A DNA stretch of 43,468 nucleotides from Thermoplasmata archaeon (GCA_014894395.1 JADBLO010000128.1:1-43468); one strand, 5' to 3'; shown: positions 24,936 to 32,033, counted from the stretch's first letter. Notes: generated by a model not told the origin, from the sequence alone. Numbers and translations are program-made.

Positions 24936-24988
24936 TGTATCACCCTCAAACTCATTTTTCTATAGTACTCAATTATTTTACTTAACAT
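24926..24988 (-). CDS. 20-codon leader ORF overlapping the ferritin-like gene
   Basis: On the minus strand GGAGGT lies 7 nt upstream of an ATG that opens MLSKIIEYYRKMSLRVIQWI then stops at TGA. The last 10 nt overlap the GTG start of the ferritin-like gene in another frame. The ribosome binding site is stronger than that of the gene itself. It could be a leader peptide that couples or regulates translation, or chance. There is no homology that I can see. Confidence 0.4.
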   Translation of the reverse strand: MLSKIIEYYRKMSLRVIQWI

Positions 24989-25018
24989 CTTTTTTACCTC
25001 CTTTTACATCATTGTATT

Positions 25019-25177
25019 TTATTTGATGCGTTTCATTGGTGCACCGCAACAGAATGGTACTGCTTTTGGTTCTTTCTCAAACTCAATAACAGAGTCGCAG
25101 GCACAATCTTTTTCATTACAGTCACATTTGTACTGGATTTTCTTTCCAGATACCTCACAGCCACAACTTTTACACAT
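25019..25177 (-). CDS. 52-residue Cys-rich protein, desulforedoxin-like CCG motif
   Basis: This short gene has ATG at 25177, GGAG ~10 nt upstream and a TAA stop. It encodes MCKSCGCEVSG, then KCDCNEKDCACD and finally PFCCGAPMKRIK. Nine Cys in 52 residues suggest bound metal. The CCGAPM end resembles CCGQPM of the desulforedoxin domain encoded at 21205, but the extra Cys cluster in the middle is different. It lies between the rubredoxin fusion gene (67 nt upstream) and the ferritin-like gene (83 nt downstream), so it belongs to the operon. It is perhaps a small Fe or Zn protein that carries electrons or metal; function unknown. Confidence 0.75.
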   Translation of the reverse strand: MCKSCGCEVSGKKIQYKCDCNEKDCACDSVIEFEKEPKAVPFCCGAPMKRIK

Positions 25178-25244
25178 ACTCTTTTTTCTCCATTTCATGT
25201 TACAATTTTCATTTCTTTATATACTTTACCAGCGTTCTTTCTTC

Positions 25245-25403
25245 TTATTGTTTCTCAAACGCATCTTTTCCCGCTCCACAGACAGGACAGACCCAATCAT
25301 CAGGGATATCCTCAAATGCTGTTCCTGCAGCTATCCCGCTATCAGGGTCACCTTTTGCAGGGTCGTATACATATCCGCAGACGGTGCACACATATTTGTC
25401 CAT
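25245..25403 (-). CDS. Internal in-frame start: free rubredoxin within the fusion gene
   Basis: Inside the fusion gene the linker codons read AAG GAG GAT ATA AAA, which contain a full GGAGGA Shine-Dalgarno 8 nt upstream of the ATG at 25403. Translation from there would give a complete 52-residue rubredoxin (both CxxC pairs, normal length). This is alternative initiation in the same frame, so the gene could make both the fusion and the free carrier. It may be a relic of two fused genes, but the spacing is still ideal. Confidence 0.55.
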   Translation of the reverse strand: MDKYVCTVCGYVYDPAKGDPDSGIAAGTAFEDIPDDWVCPVCGAGKDAFEKQ

Positions 25404-25946
25404 TTTTATATCCTCCTTTTTTTTCTCTGTTTTCTTATCAACATCACTATCGTAGGTAGGTGCGCTTTTCGGTGAATACCCGCCTTTTACTTCATGGTAA
25501 TACTCATAGGTCATGGCCGGTTCTTGTGAAAGTACTGCTGCATCCTCTATTTTACCGACAAAAATCGTATGGGTTCCGACATCAATTTTATCGATGACTT
25601 TTGCCTCGAGATATGCAAGTGCATAGTCAAGAACGATCGGAGCTTGTGTTGTTCCAAGTTTGAAGCTTACTTTTTTGAATTTGTCGACGTCTCGACCAGA
25701 TTTAAATCCAAATGTTCCAATAAATGAAAGGGGGGTGTTTTTATCAAGAATGGAGACGGTGAATACCTTGCTTGCATCGATGTATTCATGGGTAAGGTTC
25801 TGTTTGTTGATGCTGACCGCAATCGTTGGTGGCTCTGAGGTGACTTGAAATAATGTGTTGGCGATTTGTCCGTTTCGTTTCTCTCCGTTTTTAGAGCAGA
25901 CCACATAGACACCATAGGATATCTTATGAAACGTCTTTTTATCCAT
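25245..25946 (-). CDS. hrb: Flavin reductase-rubredoxin fusion (high-molecular-weight rubredoxin type)
   Basis: Residues 1-~165 form an FMN-binding flavin-reductase-like split barrel ([72 protein letters not shown]). A Lys/Glu linker leads to a complete rubredoxin at the C-terminus ([30 protein letters not shown]). The layout matches the high-molecular-weight rubredoxin of Moorella, which passes electrons from NADH to a di-iron flavoprotein. I chose the ATG at 25946, which overlaps the end of the fur-like gene by 8 nt with GGAAGG upstream; the frame extends to 26033 without support. It is a plausible electron donor for rubrerythrin and desulfoferrodoxin. An internal start is listed separately. 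Confidence 0.9.
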   Translation of the reverse strand: MDKKTFHKISYGVYVVCSKNGEKRNGQIANTLFQVTSEPPTIAVSINKQNLTHEYIDASKVFTVSILDKNTPLSFIGTFGFKSGRDVDKFKKVSFKLGTTQAPIVLDYALAYLEAKVIDKIDVGTHTIFVGKIEDAAVLSQEPAMTYEYYHEVKGGYSPKSAPTYDSDVDKKTEKKKEDIKMDKYVCTVCGYVYDPAKGDPDSGIAAGTAFEDIPDDWVCPVCGAGKDAFEKQ

Positions 25947-26370
25947 TGATCCGCCTTCCTTTTTCCTTCGTTTGGCAGTTCTTACAAATCCCTTTGAAAT
26001 AACCTTGTACTTCTTCAACGCGATGACCTCCATCTAACGTGCGGTCCATGTTTGGGCAGGCGATGGAAATATCAAGAATTGCGCCGCATTTTTTACAGAG
26101 GAAGTGATGGTGTAAACCTTCTTCGATATCATATCGGAGTTCGGAACCAGAAATGGTGAGAGACTGGACAATCCTGTTTTTCTTCAGTATTTCCAAGGAG
26201 TTGTACACGGTTGTTCGTGAGAGTGATGGGTGTTTCTTTTTGAGCTCTGAATATATTTCTTCGACGTTGGGGTGGGTGTGGTGTTCGTCAAGATATTTCA
26301 GAATCTCAAGTCGTTGTGAAGTAATTTTTATTGAATGGTCCTTGAGGATATTTACGTATTTTTCATACAT
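25939..26370 (-). CDS. Fur/PerR-family metalloregulator
   Basis: The 143-residue repressor has an N-terminal winged helix ([47 protein letters not shown]). The C-terminal dimerisation and metal domain contains [22 protein letters not shown] and a second Cys pair GICKNCQTK that would bind structural zinc. His and Asp residues of the regulatory site are present. Heading an operon of peroxide- and superoxide-reducing enzymes favours a PerR-type (peroxide-sensing) role over iron uptake control; this is inference. Its stop codon overlaps the start of the next gene. Confidence 0.93.
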   Translation of the reverse strand: MYEKYVNILKDHSIKITSQRLEILKYLDEHHTHPNVEEIYSELKKKHPSLSRTTVYNSLEILKKNRIVQSLTISGSELRYDIEEGLHHHFLCKKCGAILDISIACPNMDRTLDGGHRVEEVQGYFKGICKNCQTKEKGRRING

Positions 26371-26383
26371 GCTGATCAGTGCT

Positions 26384-26445
26384 GTAATAAATTCTAATTT
26401 GTTATTATTACAATTTAGTATGTATTACAAAATAGGTATTTAAAA
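26384..26445 (-). promoter_or_regulatory. Promoter and candidate operator of the stress operon
   Basis: On the minus strand a TATA-like TTTTAAATACC (26435-26445) lies about 65 nt from the ATG of the fur-like gene. Between them are inverted repeats: GTAATAA (26384-26390) with TTATTAC (26405-26411), and TTGT with ACAA around 26399-26413, plus an extra ATTAC at 26424. AT-rich inverted repeats at the predicted transcription start are typical of Fur/PerR sites and suggest autoregulation. Confidence 0.45.
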
Positions 26446-26502
26446 CTTCCCGAACGAGCAAAAAAGAAACGTTTAATATGAACAACACATCCCGGGGGAC
26501 CC

Positions 26503-27291
26503 ATGGAGTATTCAATTCTCTACCACACCATCATCCCCTTCGCATTATCCGCACTTGTGGTCGTACTCGTGACCATCATCGCAGAGCGATACGGTACGAA
26601 AACAGGAGGAATCATCGGTACACTCCCCTCAACCATCATCATCGCGTTCCTCTTCATCGCCTTGGACAAAGGAGTACAGTTCGCCTCAGAATCCGTCGCA
26701 GTTGTTCCCGCTGAAATGGGAATCAACCTTGTGTTCCTCGTAACCTTCGCACTCCTTTCATCAAGAAAAATACTCGTTGCCCTTGCAGCATCACTCATGG
26801 TATGGACAGCACTTACCACATTACTTTTTTACTCACGCTTAACCTCCATAGTTGTATCTCTTGCATTGTTCGCTTTATTTTTTATTGTTACATTTTTTAC
26901 ACTTGACAAAAAGAAAAAAATAACCTCACAGAACACCATAGAGGTCCACTACACACTACTCAAACTACTCGGCCGAAGCATCATCGCAGGGACTGTCATT
27001 GCCATCGCTGTCACATTCTCCAATGTCGGAGTCTTACTCAGCGGAATATTTTCGGTGTTTCCCGCTATTTTCTTATCAACCATGCTCATTTCCATGAGAG
27101 AACACGGACCCAAGTTTACCGGTGCGATGGCAAAAGGAATGATCTACGGCAGTCCCAGTGTCGTCAGCTATGCGGTAGGAATCTATTTCTTCTATCCGCT
27201 CGCTGGCATCCCTATGGGAACCATCAGTGCATTTCTTATCGCCCTTGTTGTGACCCTGGTTCTGTTCAAACTTCGTAAAAAAATACGATAA
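26503..27291 (+). CDS. Polytopic membrane protein with two similar halves
   Basis: The 262-residue integral membrane protein has about eight hydrophobic helices. The two halves each contain a Gly/Pro-rich re-entrant-like motif: GTKTGGIIGTLPSTIIIAFLF (~residues 31-51) and SNVGVLLSGIFSVFPAIFLSTM (~residues 172-193). A basic cytoplasmic loop (LDKKKKITSQ) lies between the halves, and the protein ends with KLRKKIR. This arrangement suggests a small transporter that arose by duplication. I recognise no named family and cannot assign a substrate. The gene is divergent from the fur-like operon and may share control with it. Confidence 0.8.
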   Translation: MEYSILYHTIIPFALSALVVVLVTIIAERYGTKTGGIIGTLPSTIIIAFLFIALDKGVQFASESVAVVPAEMGINLVFLVTFALLSSRKILVALAASLMVWTALTTLLFYSRLTSIVVSLALFALFFIVTFFTLDKKKKITSQNTIEVHYTLLKLLGRSIIAGTVIAIAVTFSNVGVLLSGIFSVFPAIFLSTMLISMREHGPKFTGAMAKGMIYGSPSVVSYAVGIYFFYPLAGIPMGTISAFLIALVVTLVLFKLRKKIR

Positions 27292-27306
27292 CCAGATGCT
27301 TGCTGC

Positions 27307-28386
27307 CTATTTCTTCGAGTACCGGCATTGAATGTTACAGTTCCCCTCACTGCTGACCATACACGGACCAACAGGATTATCCGGGGTGCACTGACGACCA
27401 AATAGAGGGCACTCTTTTGATGAGATCAATCCTCTGAGAACGTCACCGCAGAGACAACCCACCGGTTCAGTAAACTCTTTTTCAGTAAGCTCCGAAAGCT
27501 CTTCTTCGTACATCTTTCGCGCATCATACTGCGCATACTTCTTCCGAAGCATCAGACCAGATTGAAGAATCACCGGAAACCCTCTCCATTTGACATCCAC
27601 CGGCTCAAAAACCTGCTTCAATATCTGCTGTGCTTTCCGGTTTCCCTCCGGCTTCACTGCACGAGTGTACTCGTTTTCAACCTCGGCTTTTCCTTGTTGT
27701 ATCTGCCGCACCAGCATCCAGGCTCCCATCAGAAGATCAATCGGCTCAAACCCAGTGATCACTTGGGGAACATGATAGTTATTGGAGATAAATTCATACG
27801 GTTTTACGCCAATGATCGTTGAGACATGACCAGGTTCGATGAACCCATCAATCTTTATTTCACCCATATCAAGAATCGCCTGTAACGCAGGTGGAATCAA
27901 ACGATGACAGCAGAGAACAGAAAAATTCAACGGCGGATCTCTCAAAAGAACCGATGCGGTGGTCGGAGCGGTTGTCTCAAAACCCACCGCCATAAAAACA
28001 ACCTCTTTCTCTTTTTGTTTTTCTGCAAGTAACAGTGAATCTTCGATGCTGTACACGGTCCGTATATCGCAGCCTTCTGCCTTCATCTGTTGAAGCGAGG
28101 ATGTGACACCCGGAACCCGGATCATATCGCCAAAGGTAGCAATCGTCTTTCCTTCTTTCGCGAGTACCAATATTTCCTCGATCTCTTTCGGTGTTGTGAC
28201 ACAGACCGGACACCCAGGACCCTGCCCTATCTCAATGCCACATTTTTGTAATAACACATCCAATCCATGTTTTACGAGCGTATCTTGATGCGTCCCACAC
28301 ACATGCATGAACTTGAGATTCACCTCTGCTTTTTTAATCTGAGAAACAATGTCATCAGCCAGATGTTTATCGCGCAATGAAAACAC
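27307..28386 (-). CDS. hypD: Hydrogenase maturation protein HypD
   Basis: HypD is an Fe-S protein that with HypC carries the iron atom while its CO and cyanide ligands are attached during NiFe-hydrogenase maturation. Conserved motifs are present: FMHVCGTHQ (with the key Cys), GPGCPVCVTT, ATFGDMIRVPG, VFMAVGFETTAPTTA, EPGHVSTIIG, GFEPIDLL and the C-terminal cluster ligands in CLCGDVLRG, CPLFGRQCTP, GPCMVSSEG and CNIQC. At 359 residues it is full length. The start is GTG, overlapping the hypC stop by 1 nt (TAGTG), so the two are coupled. hypA, B, E and F and the hydrogenase genes are not in the window. Confidence 0.97.
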   Translation of the reverse strand: MFSLRDKHLADDIVSQIKKAEVNLKFMHVCGTHQDTLVKHGLDVLLQKCGIEIGQGPGCPVCVTTPKEIEEILVLAKEGKTIATFGDMIRVPGVTSSLQQMKAEGCDIRTVYSIEDSLLLAEKQKEKEVVFMAVGFETTAPTTASVLLRDPPLNFSVLCCHRLIPPALQAILDMGEIKIDGFIEPGHVSTIIGVKPYEFISNNYHVPQVITGFEPIDLLMGAWMLVRQIQQGKAEVENEYTRAVKPEGNRKAQQILKQVFEPVDVKWRGFPVILQSGLMLRKKYAQYDARKMYEEELSELTEKEFTEPVGCLCGDVLRGLISSKECPLFGRQCTPDNPVGPCMVSSEGNCNIQCRYSKK

Positions 28387-28619
28387 TATACATCCTCCTG
28401 CAGAGACAACATTTCTCGAAACAACGCGAGAGTTTCTTGTGCTTCTTTTTCATCAAGAACCTGGATGGCAAACCCTGCGTGAACCAGCACGTAGTCACCA
28501 ATCTTTACCTCGACAAGGGAGACGTTCGCTTTCCGCTTCGTACCGCCCCCGTAATCAACGGTCGCACTCTGTTTTTTTGTATCGATTTCTACGATTTTCC
28601 CCGGGATTGCCAAGCACAC
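28386..28619 (-). CDS. hypC: Hydrogenase maturation chaperone HypC
   Basis: Small chaperone that binds HypD and the hydrogenase large-subunit precursor through its N-terminal Cys. The family begins Met-Cys-Leu-Ala-Ile-Pro-Gly, so the true start is the GTG at 28619, giving (M)CLAIPGKIVEID with GAGG 8 nt upstream. An in-frame ATG seven codons earlier would bury the essential Cys and is rejected. It also shows DYGGGTKRKANVSLVEVKIGDYVLVHAGFAIQVLD. About 77 residues, the normal length. It lies ~30 nt downstream of the ZIP transporter gene. Confidence 0.96.
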   Translation of the reverse strand: MCLAIPGKIVEIDTKKQSATVDYGGGTKRKANVSLVEVKIGDYVLVHAGFAIQVLDEKEAQETLALFREMLSLQEDV

Positions 28620-28649
28620 AATGTATCCTCTTTTTCCCATGCTGCTGGG

Positions 28650-29405
28650 TTATCCACCAAAAATAACTTTGGTGACCCACATGATGAGTATTCCACAGAT
28701 GAAAACGAAAAGAGTCGCCATGTATTTTTTCATATCAAGTTCTTTCCTGATCTCTGGAACGAGATCAGTCGCAGCAATGTAAATAAATCCTCCTGCTGCG
28801 AACGGCAGGATGAAGACAACGATGTTTTCAATGAGATTGGAAACGAAGTAACCAACGATTCCCCCAAGAACAGCGGTTAACGCAATAACAAAGTTTAGCA
28901 TAATAGCTCTTTTTTTCGAAAAGCCTCCGTACAACAACACACCAAAATCACCGATTTCTTGTGGAATCTCATGGGTGGCGATGGCAATTGTTGTGGTAAT
29001 ACCAAGAGGGATGGAGACAACAAAGCTTGCTGCCATGATAAGTCCGTCGATGAAATTATGGATGGAATCTCCGACGAGATTCATATAATGAAATGTGTGA
29101 ACATCGCACTCTCCTTTATGACAATGTCGCCAATGCAATACTTTTTCTATGAGAAAAAAGAGTATAAAACCGATAAGAACAAAAAGATACACATCAAGTC
29201 CAGTGCTTTTTTCGACAGCTTCTGGTAATAAATGCAGAAAAGCACCTCCCATGAGGGCTCCTGCAGATAAACCAATGAGAATAAGTAAGATTTTATTGAG
29301 GATCTTATCATTTAACGCCAGGGTGACAACGCCAACGAACGAAATAAGTGAAACGATAAATGTTGCTAATAAAATATATGCTAATTCAAACACATCATTC
29401 ACCAT
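28650..29405 (-). CDS. ZIP-family divalent metal transporter
   Basis: The 251-residue transporter has eight predicted helices. The metal-binding helices IV and V are clear: GDSIHNFIDGLIMAASF and ATHEIPQEIGDFGVLLYGG, with a His/Cys-containing cytoplasmic loop (LHWRHCHKGECDVHTFHYMN) before helix IV. The family imports zinc, iron or other divalent ions into the cytoplasm. It lies directly upstream of hypC and hypD in the same direction and probably shares their transcript, so a role in supplying metal for hydrogenase maturation is possible but unproven. Confidence 0.93.
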   Translation of the reverse strand: MVNDVFELAYILLATFIVSLISFVGVVTLALNDKILNKILLILIGLSAGALMGGAFLHLLPEAVEKSTGLDVYLFVLIGFILFFLIEKVLHWRHCHKGECDVHTFHYMNLVGDSIHNFIDGLIMAASFVVSIPLGITTTIAIATHEIPQEIGDFGVLLYGGFSKKRAIMLNFVIALTAVLGGIVGYFVSNLIENIVVFILPFAAGGFIYIAATDLVPEIRKELDMKKYMATLFVFICGILIMWVTKVIFGG

Positions 29406-29452
29406 GATTTTTTTTTACTAAGAATCTCCCATTTTCTTTTTTTATTTTTCCT

Positions 29453-29794
29453 TTATTTTTGATACGGAATCAAGCACAGGAACTTTAATGTCGTGCTTCC
29501 CCGGTTGATTATTTGATGCCATTCCATCGGTTTAATAAATAAAACATCTCCTGGTTGTAATGGTTGTTCAGTGGTTTGATCTTTCACAAACCCACCGCCC
29601 TCCAAGATGAATACCTCATGTTCCCACTCGTGTTGATGCAGTGGAGAATTTCCGCCTGCTTTGATTTCGAACAGGCGCATCGCGAAGTTCTGCGCCCCGT
29701 CTTTCTTTGAAATGAGCCATCGGACCTTGATATTTTTAACTCCCGGCTCCTGCGGATGCTCTAAATCTACCTCAGTGTAATGAACGTGCTTCAT
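29453..29794 (-). CDS. Cupin-domain protein
   Basis: Single-domain cupin of 113 residues. The metal-binding motif 1 is SPLHQHEWEHEVFILEGGG (two His, Glu and possible third His) and motif 2 is PGDVLFIKPMEWHQIINRG. Such proteins bind one metal and may be small-molecule dioxygenases, isomerases or sensors. The ATG at 29794 has AAGGTG 6 nt upstream; the in-frame GTG at 29803 is part of that ribosome binding site. It stands alone between the ZIP gene and purQ, divergent from purQ. Substrate unknown. Confidence 0.88.
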   Translation of the reverse strand: MKHVHYTEVDLEHPQEPGVKNIKVRWLISKKDGAQNFAMRLFEIKAGGNSPLHQHEWEHEVFILEGGGFVKDQTTEQPLQPGDVLFIKPMEWHQIINRGSTTLKFLCLIPYQK

Positions 29795-29900
29795 CTTGTT
29801 CACCTTATTGGCCTAGATGACATCCGATATCATTAATTTTGCCTTCGATAAAACTAGAAATATTGGAGATGCATTTACGAATCGAATCCAGGGTGGAACC

Positions 29901-30737
29901 ATGAAAATAAAAGACATCAACGTTGCAGTGTTGCGTATCGAGGGAACAAACTGCGAACAGGAGTCCTACGACGCATTCAAACGATTAGGCGCGAATCCAG
30001 AATTTGTTCATCTCAAACAGTTCCTAAAAATAGATTGCAATACAGATGAGACACGCGACATCCTTGATTACCATTGTCTGATGATCCCAGGGGGGTTCTC
30101 CGCCGGTGATTATATCAGAGCAGGTGCTATTTTTGCTGCGAGAATCAAAAGTCAGTTGCAAGAACAACTGAAGGAGTTTGTGAAACAAGAGCATCCGATC
30201 CTGGGTGTGTGCAACGGTTTTCAGGTGTTGACCGAACTAGGATTGTTGCCTGGTTTTGATGACATTATCCGCCCGGTTCCCGACGCATGTCTGTATTTAA
30301 ACGACTCGAATCGGTTTGAATGCCGACCGACCTTGCTAAAGCATGAGAACAGGGGAACGTGTGTATTTACCTCAAAAATTCCGAGAAACGATGTTAGGTT
30401 GATTCCCAGTGCGCATGCAGAAGGAAAACTCCTGTTTCCCTTAGAAAAACAAGACCAATATCTGAAAACATTAGAGAAAAACGATCAGATCGTGTTCCGC
30501 TATGTGGATCCTGAGGGGACCTATGCAGGGTATCCGTGGAACCCGAATGGTTCTCCTATGAATATTGCAGGAATCTGTAATCCGCAGGGGACTGTTTTTG
30601 GGATGATGCCTCATCCGGAACGGACGTTCTACATCCATCAGCATCCGAACTGGACGCAGACTGGACTGAAAAACAATATCGGTGATGGCCGTGCAGTGTT
30701 TGAATCGGTTTTAGAGTATATTTCGAAAAGGTTTTGA
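29901..30737 (+). CDS. purQ: Phosphoribosylformylglycinamidine synthase glutaminase subunit PurQ
   Basis: Class I glutamine amidotransferase that supplies ammonia to PurL in step 4 of purine synthesis. It shows VAVLRIEGTNCEQESYDAF, MIPGGFSAGDYIRAGAIFA, the nucleophile in ILGVCNGFQVLTELGLLPG, and the catalytic His/Glu pair in GMMPHPER. The frame is open upstream to 29817, but the family start is the ATG at 29901 with GGGTGG just before it. At 278 residues it is somewhat long for the stand-alone PurQ type. A NUDIX gene starts 1 nt after its stop codon; purL and purS are not in the window. Confidence 0.95.
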   Translation: MKIKDINVAVLRIEGTNCEQESYDAFKRLGANPEFVHLKQFLKIDCNTDETRDILDYHCLMIPGGFSAGDYIRAGAIFAARIKSQLQEQLKEFVKQEHPILGVCNGFQVLTELGLLPGFDDIIRPVPDACLYLNDSNRFECRPTLLKHENRGTCVFTSKIPRNDVRLIPSAHAEGKLLFPLEKQDQYLKTLEKNDQIVFRYVDPEGTYAGYPWNPNGSPMNIAGICNPQGTVFGMMPHPERTFYIHQHPNWTQTGLKNNIGDGRAVFESVLEYISKRF

Positions 30738-30738
30738 T

Positions 30739-31161
30739 ATGCCCCAGGTGGTCACCTGCCTCTTAGAGCATGACGGAAAGATTCTTCTCCTGAAACGAAG
30801 TAATCTGGTTGGTACGTATCGTGGGTTGTGGGGTGGTGTTGCTGGGTATGTTGAGGAACTCGAGGATCCCTATGACACTGCTGTAAAAGAGATTCGGCAG
30901 GAGGCAGGAATTGGTCTGGATGCATTGGAACTCGTGAGGAAAGGAGAACCCATTGAATTTTCTGATACCTATGATGGGAGAAGATACGACTGGATTGTGT
31001 ATCCGTTCCTTTTTCATATTGGGTCAAAAGAACTGGTTCGTGTCGATTGGGAGCATGAGGAGTACCGGTGGGTGTCTCCTTCAGAATTGAAAAAATTCGA
31101 TACGGTCCCAGGTCTTGATGAGGTTGTTGCACAGCTTCTTGGCGCCGGTGATATCATTTGA
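30739..31161 (+). CDS. NUDIX hydrolase
   Basis: The 140-residue NUDIX-fold protein begins PQVVTCLLEHDGKILLLKRS and continues YRGLWGGVAGYVEE. Its NUDIX box is GYVEELEDPYDTAVKEIRQE followed by AGI. Compared with the consensus GX5EX7REUXEEXGU, the Arg is Lys and the first Glu of the EE pair is Gln, so one metal ligand is altered. It starts 1 nt after the purQ stop and is translationally coupled. A role in removing a nucleotide side product is possible, but the substrate cannot be predicted. Confidence 0.88.
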   Translation: MPQVVTCLLEHDGKILLLKRSNLVGTYRGLWGGVAGYVEELEDPYDTAVKEIRQEAGIGLDALELVRKGEPIEFSDTYDGRRYDWIVYPFLFHIGSKELVRVDWEHEEYRWVSPSELKKFDTVPGLDEVVAQLLGAGDII

Positions 31162-31257
31162 TTGATAGGGAAGCGTGGATGAAGGAAGAGTAAGAAAAAA
31201 AAAATTTGAAATCAAGCGAATCAGCCTAGACAAAGGTGGGTATCAGGAAGTGATTCA

Positions 31258-31950
31258 ATGAAATTGAAATCTGAAGGAGTATGTAAGTTTTGTAACAAGA
31301 CGTTTTCTTCTGCTGCGATGTCACGGCATCTGCAGTCTTGTAATGAACATAAAAAGATTCAAGAAAAGGAAGAAAAGAAATGGAAGGTTTTTCTTCTTCG
31401 TGCGCAGGCAGGACCATTTTTTGTTTACTTTGAAACGAAAGCATCCTCGACACTAAAAGATGTAGATAAGTTTTTACGTGATCTCTGGTTGGAATGTTGT
31501 GGTCATCTCAGTGCGTTTACCATCAACAATGTACGATACGAACTGGAGACCGAAGGCGTAGATTCACTATGGCCAGATATCTTCGGCATAGCGCAGCCAA
31601 TCAAGACCATGAGTTCTAAATTGTATTCAGTTTTAACCCCTGGTATTAAGTTCATGCATGAATATGATTTCGGATCAACCACGCAACTTGATATGATGTT
31701 CATCTCAGAACGACAGGGAAATCTAAAGAAAATAGACATTCTTGCTCGAAATAATCTTCCCGATTTTGTGTGTATCTCCTGTGGTAAATCTGCGAAAGCA
31801 GTTTGTACCCAATGTCTTAATGAGGGCCCCGGGTTTCTGTGTGAAAAATGTGCGAAGAAACATAAATGCGGTGAGGACATGCTTCTCCCAGTTGTGAATT
31901 CACCACGAATAGGTGTATGTGGATACACAGGGAATAGGGATGAGTGGTAG
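31258..31950 (+). CDS. Zinc-finger protein with a plasmid pRiA4b ORF-3-like core
   Basis: The N-terminus has a C2H2-like finger (CKFCNKTFSSAAMSRHLQSC, residues ~9-28). The middle (~45-165) resembles the pRiA4b ORF-3 family (FLRDLWLECCGHLSAFTI, then MHEYDFGSTTQLDMMF, the YDFG signature). The C-terminus holds several Cys pairs (CISCGKSAKAVCTQC, GPGFLCEKCAKKHKCG) that probably bind further zinc. The family is widespread on plasmids and chromosomes with no established function. Fingers at both ends suggest nucleic acid or protein binding. It is monocistronic, 96 nt after the NUDIX gene. Confidence 0.75.
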   Translation: MKLKSEGVCKFCNKTFSSAAMSRHLQSCNEHKKIQEKEEKKWKVFLLRAQAGPFFVYFETKASSTLKDVDKFLRDLWLECCGHLSAFTINNVRYELETEGVDSLWPDIFGIAQPIKTMSSKLYSVLTPGIKFMHEYDFGSTTQLDMMFISERQGNLKKIDILARNNLPDFVCISCGKSAKAVCTQCLNEGPGFLCEKCAKKHKCGEDMLLPVVNSPRIGVCGYTGNRDEW

Positions 31951-32012
31951 GAATGCTTGGTAAAAAATTCATCAAAAATTATGCCCATTTTTTGAATATT
32001 CCTTATCGATTA

Positions 32013-32033
32013 ATAACCACTAGACCACTGGCC
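32013..32033 (-). repeat. 21-nt exact copy of the tRNA-Val 5' region
   Basis: On the minus strand this reads GGCCAGTGGTCTAGTGGTTA plus T, identical over 21 nt to positions 2-22 of the tRNA-Val at 42987-43059. It includes the D-arm/A-box region. It overlaps the last codons and the TAG stop of the thymidylate-kinase-like gene. No rest of a tRNA follows. Confidence 0.8.

Noticed and set aside
25947-26033. Longer start of the flavoprotein-rubredoxin gene
   Set aside because: It would overlap the fur-like gene by about 95 nt; the ATG at 25946 has a ribosome binding site and a short overlap.
28620-28640. Upstream ATG of hypC as start
   Set aside because: It would add seven residues before the essential N-terminal Cys; the GTG at 28619 gives the family-standard start.
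29817-29900. N-terminal extension of PurQ
   Set aside because: No family similarity, and the ATG at 29901 has a ribosome binding site and matches the family start.
30586-30594. GCAGGGG in purQ as a split tRNA 5' half for the repeats
   Set aside because: It lies within conserved purQ codons (NPQGTVFG) and no D-arm follows it.
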